Of a DNA stretch of 36,448 nucleotides, positions 26,001 through 35,400 are shown one piece after another. How positions within the stretch are numbered: position 1 is the stretch's first letter; every line of letters starts with the position of its first letter. Origin of the DNA: Kiritimatiellia bacterium (GTDB lineage Bacteria; Verrucomicrobiota; Kiritimatiellia; RFP12; UBA1067); the NCBI GenBank assembly GCA_028684935.1, contig JAQUEX010000010.1, positions 1 to 36,448 on the forward strand. Direction: 5' to 3'. The position numbers and the translations under genes were made by a program. Under the pieces are notes generated by a model, which was given only the letters and a program-made list of their open reading frames with translations, did no database searches and had not been told where the DNA came from.

Positions 26001-29000
26001 CGGTCGGCATGCCCAGAATGCTTTCGGTTTCCGTGAAGGGGTGTTCCACATGCCCGGACACTTCCTGAAACGCGCGGATTGTCCGCCCGTGCTCTCCGCC
26101 GATGACACCCCCGGCGCCCTCCTCTTGACCGGCGTGGAGCGAAATGGCGACGAATTGATCCGGCCTCACGGCCAGGGCTATGCGGAGGGCGACGGCGCCT
26201 ACGCGGGGCTGACTGTCGCCTATGAGGGCCCTGACTGCGAAGGCACCATGAGGCTGGGCGGCTCCGGAACGCTCGGGCCCTTCCGGCTGGACGAAGCCTG
26301 CAAACTCTACGTGCGCCATTCGGGCGTCACCGGCATCCAGCTCGCGGATGAGACCCTGGGGAGCAGCTCCGTCATGCTCTACGGCTATCCGTTCCGGCTC
26401 AATTACCTGGCCTTCGCCTACCTCTCCAATATGAACACCGACTCGCGCTCTGACGGCGATCTGTTCGTGCCGGCACCGACGGATTTCAATCTGGCGTTTG
26501 ACCGGCTCAACTTGAACTGCTTTGGCGATGTCGAATCGCTCTCGCTGCCCTCGCCGGCACCTGAACTCACGCTCGCCTACTGGTCCGCCCGCGTCAAGCC
26601 CACAACGGCGCTCTTCACCTCGACCGACCCGTGCGCGGTGGGACAGAAGACGCTGGTCATGGATATTTCCACGGAGGTCGACAACCTGCCCGGACGGCTT
26701 TTCGGCCGCATCGGCGTGCTCGCGAACGGCAACCTCGCCTGCTCGAACGACATGATCGGCTGCGATTCGCGCCTGACCCTGCCCGCCAGCGTCACCCTGC
26801 CCGGTCCGAACGGCGCCAGCTATACCCTGCGCCCAGCCTCCAAAGGCTACTTCAACGATTTCCGGGCCTGCGGCGACCGGGCGCAGACCGGCGACGGACT
26901 TCTGACCTTCGCGGGCGAAATCGATGTGCCCTTCTTTGAGAATCTCCTGGTCCAAGGCTTCACCGGTGCCGATACCGGCGGAGCGACCTCGCCGCTCTAC
27001 CTGGTCGGCGGCTGGCCGACCAAAGGCTGGAAGATCGGCAGCGACACGCCCTTTACTGATCCGGAATTCGACACGGCCAACGCGGCTCATCCCACCGGCA
27101 CCGGCAAGCCTCCGTTCTCGGAATACCTGGCCGGCAGCCATGCCGACTACATCCCCCGCGCCCGGCGTGAATGGATCAGCGGCATCGGTTTCGATATCGG
27201 CGTGCGCTGGGATGCGCCGACCCGCTCGTTCCGTTCGCCGGCACCGAACACCCGTGACCTGTTTGTGGTCCAGACCGAATACAACGTGCCCCAACTCACG
27301 CCGCAGCGCGCCGAGATCACCTTCGGCTTGCAGTACGGCGAGATGCCTGCCCTCAATCTCTCCAGCGTTTTCTTTAATGCCGTCGACGAGGCCACCGGTA
27401 TCTCAGCGTGCTTCACAAGCGTCGTCGGCAACGTGGTCAACTCGGTCATGGACCGCGGCATTGACGCGCTGGAAACGGTCACCGCCACCGATCCTGCCGA
27501 ACTGTTGGCCAACACCCTAGCCAGCGAGATCGATCCCTTTGTCGATTCGCTCTATGTCGCCCTCTCCAACGCCCACGCATCAGGCAGCAGCTCTGTCTCC
27601 AACGTGCTGGCGCGCTACGTCCGGGGCGGCGCGGGCGCACCGGCCCATAACCTGCGCCACATCCTCGACACGCTGGTCGACGGCAGTTCCGTGATAGAGG
27701 ATGGGATCGGCCTCGCCGACGACCTGCAGGCACGCATCGACGAGGCCGAGCAGCTTATCAACGCCGTGGCCTTCACGGTCGATGATCCGGTGATGGGCAC
27801 CGCCGACGGTCTGCTCAACAAGCTGGGCGACGACTACCCGCTCCTCGAAACGCTCGGCCGCATTTTGATGATCTTCGCCATCCCCTCCATGATGGATGCT
27901 GATTCGGCCATTGAGGATACACTCGGCACGGTGATGGAAAGCATCGAGCCCGCGCTCGACACCATCAAAGAGACTCTGGGCGAGGTTCAAACCCAACTGG
28001 CCGACGTGCGCAGCACGCTGGAAGAGGCGGGCGAATTCCGCAACGAGCTGGCCGCCTTCCTGGATCCGGCGCAGCTTCAGGCGGTCGCGGACGCGATCGC
28101 CAGCCAGATGGAGAGTGAACTCGGCGCGCTGGAGGGCGCGTTCTCGCCGTACGCCAACTATACTCAAGACGAGATCAAAGCCCTGCTCCGCGCCGCCATC
28201 GTGGACGCACTGCGCAGCGCGTCGCCTATTGCAGAGCTGCAGCGCGTCGTCCGCGCCCGCATGCTCGATTTCGACCGCCAAATCCGGGAGGGCGTCAGTT
28301 CCGTCATGGCGCAGGTCAACACCGCGATGCGGGAAACCCTGTCGGAAATGGTCGGCAGCTTGGACGACACGATTTCCGGCATGACGGGCGATCTCTCCGA
28401 CGTGATCGGCACCGGGCAGATCGAAGGGTATGCCCACATCTCCGGCGATTCGCTCGACAAGCTGCGCCTTGATCTGCTGGCCCAGATGAAGGTGCCCGAA
28501 GAACTTGAATTCAAAGGTTATCTTGAGATCGTCAACGAGCAGGCCACCGCATCGGCCGGCTGCGCATTCCCCGATGGCGACACGTATAAAGTCACGCTGG
28601 GCGCGCAAGATGTCGCGTGCGACTGGCTCGGCTCCGACGCCCGCATCAACTGCGCCTGCTTCTTCACCATCAACAGCGGCACGCCCAAAGGCCTGGGCGG
28701 CGGCATCGAGCTGGTGGGCGGCAAGATCAACTTCGAGGCGATGGAGGTCGAGCGCTTCGGCGCGGCTGTGGCGTTCGGTCTGCTGGAGAACTACCTGGCC
28801 GCAGCCGCGCGCGTGACCACCCCGGCCGGCGTGGAGATCGAAGGCGGCGTCTTCTTTGGCCGCACCTGCACGCTCGACCCGCTGCTGATTGTGGACCCCG
28901 AGTGCGGCACGGTCTTCGGCGAACCGCCCTTCACCGGCGCGTATGTGTACGGCGAAGGCTGGATGCCGATCTACGATTACGGCTGCCTCTTCAGCATCAG

Positions 29001-29265
29001 CGCCGGTGCCGGCTTGGGGGTCTTCTATTTCATGGAAGGGCCGACCTACGGTGTCCGCGTCATGCTGGGTGCTTCAGGCGAAGCGCTTTGCGTGGTCAGC
29101 GTGCGCGGCGAGATCGAGGTCTACGGTCTCAAGCAGGGCGACGCCTACCGCGCGCGCGGCAAAGGGAAGGTCAAAGGCAAAGTGGGGTGCTGCCCCTTCT
29201 GCGTGAAATTCAACAAGACCGTGACTGTGACCTATGACGATGGAGAATGGGATGTGGATTATTGA
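23035..29265 (+). CDS. Giant secreted protein (about 2076 aa) with duplicated N-terminal domain, CARDB-like domain and helical stalk-like region
   Basis: AAGGAG site at 23021; signal peptide-like KKAGLGLALSVCIAGVWSLSLAAHA. CARDB-like LALAGGTNAVADLAIN...YQIHVDLDYGANFSEGNESNNTDRTEF; helical region around 27450-28450. Confidence 0.9.
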   Translation: MPSELSSECTESGPQGKKAGLGLALSVCIAGVWSLSLAAHAALSPPLAEDGSRGGLGTITSWSFASNNAGRVTLPGTVLDRFDQTGTPFFSSSFFRGNLYHADAACTLLGHEFYLERNTPVEVTFSVYEGATAAGPFIRVDEVTVLAPAGTGYVASGQRGVTLRAGYTYAVGAAVAESAYFQRPTVTLPFDNGDLSCVNGLLFSGLPGATVSAFSTATNPYRQRLRLGGPSDVVPGGTTLMLLESVGMSMRGNLYAPSQNTWLLGHGLYVPRGSDRTMRLFVYESAERTGTYARVDMQTVTVPAGTNYIAVSTRIPMQAGRFYMIGAWGTSYSCYRASGYYATPQDFSWGRAVEGYSSVYLLNGPPDTFVKSSTTNTTVYWGCVTVGDLPALRMDTSVYNQMSTNSATVLLDTQGYDNLYLAFDHREAGDEAHDGDGVFVSSNGTSFRRILQIDTTSSGWTRHEIDLIPLARAAGVPTDGQLHVRFQQMDNYPWTGGDGREFSGILFHAKPDFGWYALDTTQPKYLFRGKVVKTFSLSGTLALAGGTNAVADLAINTRYRLNDPVGPVQTTYDALSLDLPALGHRHMPFGTTVTVPASTTLTQSVYQIHVDLDYGANFSEGNESNNTDRTEFLVNHYAGTLRFGTVSTFVTLSDWDFQVGYGAPLFSPERHVITGNGTVAGQSFSFTNLKVRKDPITGIYSVDPAETQTITLYGLTNTLGSVSGVRFRYNSPITLSKDGAQGIVSALMPAGCAFAARPDMPWGMPFTDAIPVWFNSLLYPTGILTTAPPYGFFFEESKPLYFDVTSLQWDTAAGRLSLTVADLLYAHAPALDELEALKSAGLISSQDALRRSNDGYYRTAAPLSGTVQVTPDSAGAAQLDFAVSLKAGAFVAHMPYDVAIDWRDTGHLAISNDLPVVDPAASVLNDGQDMRVTYNSGCPGGCVGGDMILTQECYNAYAAFFFTQDGGLFVPCEFRGVDAEIHWGYIASLGRHAQNAFGFREGVFHMPGHFLKRADCPPVLSADDTPGALLLTGVERNGDELIRPHGQGYAEGDGAYAGLTVAYEGPDCEGTMRLGGSGTLGPFRLDEACKLYVRHSGVTGIQLADETLGSSSVMLYGYPFRLNYLAFAYLSNMNTDSRSDGDLFVPAPTDFNLAFDRLNLNCFGDVESLSLPSPAPELTLAYWSARVKPTTALFTSTDPCAVGQKTLVMDISTEVDNLPGRLFGRIGVLANGNLACSNDMIGCDSRLTLPASVTLPGPNGASYTLRPASKGYFNDFRACGDRAQTGDGLLTFAGEIDVPFFENLLVQGFTGADTGGATSPLYLVGGWPTKGWKIGSDTPFTDPEFDTANAAHPTGTGKPPFSEYLAGSHADYIPRARREWISGIGFDIGVRWDAPTRSFRSPAPNTRDLFVVQTEYNVPQLTPQRAEITFGLQYGEMPALNLSSVFFNAVDEATGISACFTSVVGNVVNSVMDRGIDALETVTATDPAELLANTLASEIDPFVDSLYVALSNAHASGSSSVSNVLARYVRGGAGAPAHNLRHILDTLVDGSSVIEDGIGLADDLQARIDEAEQLINAVAFTVDDPVMGTADGLLNKLGDDYPLLETLGRILMIFAIPSMMDADSAIEDTLGTVMESIEPALDTIKETLGEVQTQLADVRSTLEEAGEFRNELAAFLDPAQLQAVADAIASQMESELGALEGAFSPYANYTQDEIKALLRAAIVDALRSASPIAELQRVVRARMLDFDRQIREGVSSVMAQVNTAMRETLSEMVGSLDDTISGMTGDLSDVIGTGQIEGYAHISGDSLDKLRLDLLAQMKVPEELEFKGYLEIVNEQATASAGCAFPDGDTYKVTLGAQDVACDWLGSDARINCACFFTINSGTPKGLGGGIELVGGKINFEAMEVERFGAAVAFGLLENYLAAAARVTTPAGVEIEGGVFFGRTCTLDPLLIVDPECGTVFGEPPFTGAYVYGEGWMPIYDYGCLFSISAGAGLGVFYFMEGPTYGVRVMLGASGEALCVVSVRGEIEVYGLKQGDAYRARGKGKVKGKVGCCPFCVKFNKTVTVTYDDGEWDVDY

Positions 29266-32200
29266 ACAGAGAACGCCGTGCCTGAGCCTGCTGGCCGGGG
29301 TAGCGGCTGTTGCCGTCGCAGGGCTGCTGCATGCGCAGACCGACGACCCGATGCTGTTCTGCATGGGCACGTCGATCCGCGCCGGCGGCAAAGACTGGGC
29401 GTATGTCTTGTGGGAGGTCAATGATGGCGCGCCGCTGCCTGACCCCGCCCTCTCCGTCCACGCGCGTCCCGGCGGTTTCACCGATCCAGGCACCTTCACT
29501 CGCGTGACCGTCGCACAGCGCCAGACCGACCCCGCCACCGTGGCCTGGCTGATCGCGCGCGCCGAGTCGATCGGACAGAGCGCCGCCGACCTCGCCCATC
29601 TGCTGGACACCGTTTTCGCCGACCTCGCGCTCAGTCCTGGCTTGAGCCTCGAGGCGCGGCTGGCCGCCGTGATCCGCGCCGGCGCGGAGAATCCCGAAGC
29701 CGAGGAGAACCTGCGGTTTCTGGCCCGACGCCATGCCGCGATTGCGATGGCATTGGGACGCGCCGTCCTGGTCCCGATCACTGCGACAGGGCAGACCACC
29801 CTTGAACTGCGCGCGTTCGACCCCGCCGGCGGACAGGAAGGTCCCCTGCGCGGTCGCGTCAGCGTAACCGCCAACGCCCCGCGTATCCTTCCCGCACCGC
29901 TGAATGTGAGCGGCACCACAGAAGCGTCGCCGCGCGGACACCTTGTCATCGGCGTGCGCTGGGATGTCTCCGACGCCTACCGGCGCGTCTCCCTGCTCGG
30001 GTTCGGCTTTAACGTCTATCGTTTGGACCGCGATTTCGCGGTTGCGCACAACTACCACATCACCCCGCCGGGCCCCGCAGAGCTGGCGACGTTGCTGGCC
30101 ACGCACCCCCAGGCCGTCAAACGCGCCAACCGCCTGCCAGTCCTGATCGACGAAGACGATGTGCCGCCGGACCGTCCCTACTTCAATGACGACAATGACC
30201 GTTTCGCGCCAGACGGTGCACCGTTTGCCGCCGGCCAGCAGTTCTATTACTTTGTGACGGCCTGCGACGTGCTCGGACGCGACGGCGAGGTCTCACAAGG
30301 CGTGCTGCTGACCGCGTGTGACCGGCAGGCCCCGCTCGTCCCTGTCGGCGTGCGCGCACGGCGGCTGCGGACCTTTGACGGGACCGCGCGCGACTATGGC
30401 GTCGAGATCTCCTGGCAGCCGAACCCCGACACCTCCAACGACACCACCACCGCCTACTGGATCTACCGCTACGCCAGCCAAGACGACCCCACCTTCCGGT
30501 CACGTGATCCCCTGCTGAACCGCATCGGCGGACCGGTCGCGCAAAACACCAACCTGACCCGCCAGGTGTACATCGACACCACGCCGGGCGAGGCGGATTT
30601 CGGCCGGCGGTATTACTACACCGTGCGCGCCATCGACAACAGCGCGTGCGGCGGCAACTGGTCCGGGCACAGTGCGCCGGTTGCGTGCAACCTGCGCGAC
30701 GAGGATGGGCCCGGCCTGCCCTCGGCCACACTCTTCGTGGACCGGCTCGATGTCACGGTCACGGCGGAGGAGGCTCCGGTCGACATCACCGAGTCGCCCA
30801 TCGACCGGGGCGATTTCCGGCTGGTTTGCAAGGTGCCGCAAGCGTGGTTGCGCGACCCGGTGCAGTCGGTCTCCTTCTATCAGCGTGAAGCACGCGATGA
30901 AAACGCGCCGGTCCTGTTTATCGGGCGCTACACGTTGGGTGACGGGATGGCGGCTGTCACCAGCCGATACCTGCGTGTCGACAGCAAGATCAACTGGTTC
31001 TTTTACTGCCAAGTCAAGTTGCGCGACGGGACACTGTCAAACTTAGCGCGAAGCGGACAGTTTCTTGCGCATTCCAAACTCATGATCTGCCGCCACGTGC
31101 TGTTCAATGCACTGGGAACGGTCACGCGCGTGCCCGCTGATCCGACCGATCCCGGCGTACCGCCTTCTGGCAGCCTCGTGCCGACCGTGACGATCCATTT
31201 GGACGCAGACTCCGTGGAGTGGCGTCTCTTCACGCAGATTGATAACGGCCCGCTGACGCTTGCGCGCCAAGGCCTCGGCACTCCCAACACCGACATCTCC
31301 GACATCCGGGCCGATGTTGAACGGTATCTGCATTGTGCCGACGTGAAGTATTTTGTGCAAACGTTTGACAACAACGGCAACCCGAGCCCGCTGAAGTTGA
31401 TTGGACACGCCTTCGTTCCCGGCGCGGCTCCGGCTGCGCTGGAGTATGTGGCGGTCGAGCCGTCCGGTACCAGCAACGCCCCCACCTTCACCGTCACATG
31501 GGTCGGATCGCCGCACGGTGTCGATCATTTCGAACTGCATCTCGGCATGCCGATGAGCGAACCGCCCGAGTCTCTGGCGGGCGCGGGGCTCAGCACCAAT
31601 CTGATCAAGGGCACGGGCACCGCGCTCGCCGTGCCGAACACAGACGGCACGCAGGAAACCTACCTGATGGCGATGTATGAGACGCCGCGTGTCGGCGCGG
31701 CCTTCGGCGATCCAGACAGCGACCTGTTCACCGTCACGTTTCCCGCACAGATCAACTCCCGGATCTTGGTGCAAATCCGGCCTGTCGGCCGTTGTTCGGA
31801 GGGCGAGATCTCGTACCGTCAGATCGCCTCTTGGACGTTGCCGGCCCCGCTCAGCCAGGTCACGGTGCCCTGGCCGGCCCGCTCGCTGCCGCCGGTTGCC
31901 GCGCCGATCAACACGGCCATCAAACCGCTCTTCCTCCCGTATCAAGACTACAGCGATGCCGTGTCCCGCGAAACCGCAGCGATTGCGATCGGCCGTGTCG
32001 ACAACAACTCCGACATCATGCACCGCCAGGCGGACGGCTACCTGCTGCCCACAGGCAATCCGCTCGAAGCGTTCTTGTACGCGCCTGACGACGCCTCCGA
32101 CACCCTGCTGCCCTTTGTTCTTTACCGGCGTCAGGTCGCCAACTCCCTTTTCCCGAGCGTATCCGGACAGTATGTCCAGGTCACGCCGATGATCGAGCAT

Positions 32201-32431
32201 TTCGCCTCGGTCATCGACGCGCCGACCGGAAAACGCCGTATCCTTGATCCCTATCTGGTGATCGGCCGACTCGACCCTCAGGTCGCGGAAGACTTTCACA
32301 CCATCTGTGTACGCGACCGCTTGGGCATCGTCGGCGGAGCCGCCTATGAGTATCTGTTGATGCGTTTTGACGAACGCCGCGAACCGCGCGACGTTCTTAA
32401 ACTGGGAAGCGTCACGATTCCCGCAAGGTAA
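29252..32431 (+). CDS. Large secreted protein (about 1059 aa) with FN3-like domains
   Basis: Signal peptide MWIIEQRTPCLSLLAGVAAVAVAGLLHAQ; start overlaps the upstream gene by 14 nt. FN3-like VEISWQPNPDTSNDTTTAYWIYRY...GRRYYYTVRAIDNSACGGNWSGHSAPV. Confidence 0.88.
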   Translation: MWIIEQRTPCLSLLAGVAAVAVAGLLHAQTDDPMLFCMGTSIRAGGKDWAYVLWEVNDGAPLPDPALSVHARPGGFTDPGTFTRVTVAQRQTDPATVAWLIARAESIGQSAADLAHLLDTVFADLALSPGLSLEARLAAVIRAGAENPEAEENLRFLARRHAAIAMALGRAVLVPITATGQTTLELRAFDPAGGQEGPLRGRVSVTANAPRILPAPLNVSGTTEASPRGHLVIGVRWDVSDAYRRVSLLGFGFNVYRLDRDFAVAHNYHITPPGPAELATLLATHPQAVKRANRLPVLIDEDDVPPDRPYFNDDNDRFAPDGAPFAAGQQFYYFVTACDVLGRDGEVSQGVLLTACDRQAPLVPVGVRARRLRTFDGTARDYGVEISWQPNPDTSNDTTTAYWIYRYASQDDPTFRSRDPLLNRIGGPVAQNTNLTRQVYIDTTPGEADFGRRYYYTVRAIDNSACGGNWSGHSAPVACNLRDEDGPGLPSATLFVDRLDVTVTAEEAPVDITESPIDRGDFRLVCKVPQAWLRDPVQSVSFYQREARDENAPVLFIGRYTLGDGMAAVTSRYLRVDSKINWFFYCQVKLRDGTLSNLARSGQFLAHSKLMICRHVLFNALGTVTRVPADPTDPGVPPSGSLVPTVTIHLDADSVEWRLFTQIDNGPLTLARQGLGTPNTDISDIRADVERYLHCADVKYFVQTFDNNGNPSPLKLIGHAFVPGAAPAALEYVAVEPSGTSNAPTFTVTWVGSPHGVDHFELHLGMPMSEPPESLAGAGLSTNLIKGTGTALAVPNTDGTQETYLMAMYETPRVGAAFGDPDSDLFTVTFPAQINSRILVQIRPVGRCSEGEISYRQIASWTLPAPLSQVTVPWPARSLPPVAAPINTAIKPLFLPYQDYSDAVSRETAAIAIGRVDNNSDIMHRQADGYLLPTGNPLEAFLYAPDDASDTLLPFVLYRRQVANSLFPSVSGQYVQVTPMIEHFASVIDAPTGKRRILDPYLVIGRLDPQVAEDFHTICVRDRLGIVGGAAYEYLLMRFDERREPRDVLKLGSVTIPAR

Positions 32432-32435
32432 CACC

Positions 32436-35400
32436 ATGAGAACGCCACGCGCCATTCTGTTGCTGACCGTACTCTGCGCCGCGTACGTCGCCCGCGCGCA
32501 GATCGAGCCGCCGCGGCGGATCACCCGCACCCCGGCGGAATTCTCCTGTCTGCTCGATGCGGACGGCGACGGCGACCTTGACCTCGTTACCGCTGACCGC
32601 GCTTCCGGACTGCTCCGCGTCGGGCGTCGCACCTCAAGTACATCGGTCACATGGGAATCTCCGACATCCGGCGGGATTGCACCGCTTGACGGCTTCACGG
32701 CGGGGCGGGTGCTCACCAACGCCCGTCACGCCGTTGTGCTGACCGGCATGCTGGCGAACCGCGCGGCCGTCCTGGACCTCGCCTCAGCCGGCAGCGCGCG
32801 CACCCCACGCCCGCTCTTTCCTCAGAGCGCCGGCCCCCGGCTGGTTGTCGCTCTCAACACCGTCCCGGCGAGTTCAACCGACGAACTGTTCCTCTCCTCG
32901 GACCTCAACGGCGGCGGCGCCTTCTTCCGCCAGCTCTTCCAGACCACGGGCTTTGGCACGTTCGCGCAGCTTGACTTCGACAACGGGCCGTTCCCATTCA
33001 CATTTGCAGCCGGCCTCTGCATGTCAAACGGGGCAATCCCGCGCGTGGCAGGCCTGCTGCCAGACACCGACGAGATCTACCTGTTCTCCATCGGCAATAA
33101 CGGCGCTTCCGTCGGTCTGCAACCCCCGCGGAGCGTGCCGCTTTCAGACAGCTCACAATTCATCTTCGGAGGCTTCGTTCCCACAACCCCCTTGGGCCAA
33201 TTCCTGGTCTTCACACCCGGCGCGCAGACCGCCTACAGCATTCCTCTGGAGCCTAATCACACGTACGGCGCCGTTTTCGGCACCGCAACGCCGCTCGGAC
33301 TGCCCGTCAGACCATGGTCTATCCAGCTTGGTCCCGGTGTCCGTCAGCTCACGCTAATCACCGCCAACGGCGCGGCCAGCGTGTATGACTTCGACGGCAC
33401 GACGCTCGCACCGCACAGTACGATGGAATTACCTGCAGGCGTTTCAGGCGGGTTCACCGCGCTGTGCGCAGATCCTTCGGCCGGACAGCTCTTCATGTTG
33501 ATCGACACCGACGGAGACCGCGCGTCGGACACGTCCTGCCGCTATACCTTTAACGGACGTTCCTTCGTGGCGGCAGACCCTGCCGTGGCCATGCCCGCTC
33601 TTTCCGAACGCGCAGGACGGCCCAACACTTTAGCCTTTGTTGGCGAACCGCTGGTCAACACCAATGCTGCGCGCATCGCTGCTTATACGGTGGCCGATTG
33701 GTCGGTGAGCGCCAGCGGCGTGACGCCATCCACCACCATTCAGGCGGCCATCGACCGCGGTGCCGCGCTCGGACTCGGAGTGCCTGCCGCCACGGTCATC
33801 AACGACGTTCCGGCCGATGCCACCCATCTGCTGCTCGATCAACTCGCGTCCGACATTGCCGTCCAACCGCTCTTCACGGCGGCCGGCGAAAGTGTCAGCG
33901 TGCCCCGCATGGAACCGGAAGGCGGCCTTTTCGACAGCGCGGTGCAGGTCACAATCACCGCGCCGGCGTCCGTCACCCGCATCCTGTATCGCCTGAATGC
34001 CGCCGATCCGTGGACCCAAAGTGCCGGACGGACTCAGACCTTCTGGCTCTATGCCGACACCACTGTGCAATGCTTCGGCTGGAACAATGCGAACAATCGG
34101 ACAACCCCGATCATCAGCGGCGACTTTACCTTTTCCCGCCCTCCGGAAGAGCAGGACAGCGACGGTGACGGTGTGCCCGACTTTGTTGAGCTCGCTTTGG
34201 GGCTTGACCCGGCCGGGGGTCAGGATGATGACGGGGACGGCCTCTTAGACCTCGACGAGATTCTTGGCGGTACGCGACCGGACCTCGTAGACAGCGACGG
34301 CGACGGCGCGACCGACCGCGAAGAACGTGCCGCCGGCACCGATCCCAACAACGCATCCAGCGTGCCCAGCGAAAGCCAGATCTTGTCCGGCACGCAGAGC
34401 GCCAGTGAGCGGCACGCGGTATTCGACCTCTTTCTAAGCCCTCGGCCCTACGATGGCGTGATCGCCGCGTACACCGTGGCCGCCACCAACGTCCCATGCC
34501 GCATCACGGCTCTCGATGGCTCGCTGCTGGCATCCTCCGTCACCCGCGAAACCTACTATCCCTATGTGCCGATGCCGAATCTCTTTTTCAGCAATCTTCC
34601 GATTCCGTTTGAAGGACTGTTTGCCGGCTTTACGACTCCCGCCCATTTTAACGTCTACACCTTATCCGCCGATCCTCGCATCGGGCGCGAGCTTGTCAAG
34701 CTCATCACCGCGCCGGCCCAACCTCCGGTCAGCGTGGCCTACTCCTGGTCAGGCGGCGATCCTTCCGCCGAGGTCACCGCGTGGTCCAATGCCGCGCAGA
34801 CGGCGTACGCCGCAGCGGTCAGACCCGAGCAGGGCGAATCGGCGACCGTCGTGGACACCCTGACAGCCGCGCTCTTTGAAACCTTCGTGGCGCGCGAACT
34901 TTCAAGGCGCGGACTGCTCACCGCAAGCGCGGTCAGCCTTTTCCCGGCCCGCACCGAACCCGAGAGTCTGCCGCACCCCTCCGCCGCGGATCTGTTGCTC
35001 ATCCAGACAGCGGGTGACCGCGATTATCCCGCCTACAACCTGGTCGACACGCTCTCGTGGCTGCGCACGGCCTGCACCAACACCGCATACACTGATGTGA
35101 CGGCCTTGCGCACCCTCGCCCACAGCATCTACGGCGTCGCGTCCCTGCAGATGAACGACGCGCCCGGACAATATCCGCTGCCCTTTGACGCCATCCGCGC
35201 TGTCGTGCAAGAGGGCACCGTCACCGGCGCGTACACCAATCATATCGGTGCCGCTGAACTCAACCTCGCGAAACAGGGCTCGGACCGGTTGCTGGGACTA
35301 ATCCCTGCTCGACCGCGACTCACGCTGCATCTGCTGGCGGGAGCGCCCCAACCGCCGGACTCAGCCGTGCTCGCGGATCCGGACAGCGGTTTGCGGTACA

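Noticed and set aside
24715-27294. 859-aa minus-strand ORF opposite the giant secreted protein gene
   Set aside because: Composition is low-information (RHVGDGHVAEGQ-like), with no recognisable domain, no signal and complete overlap with a well-supported gene; long antisense open frames are expected in GC-rich coding DNA.
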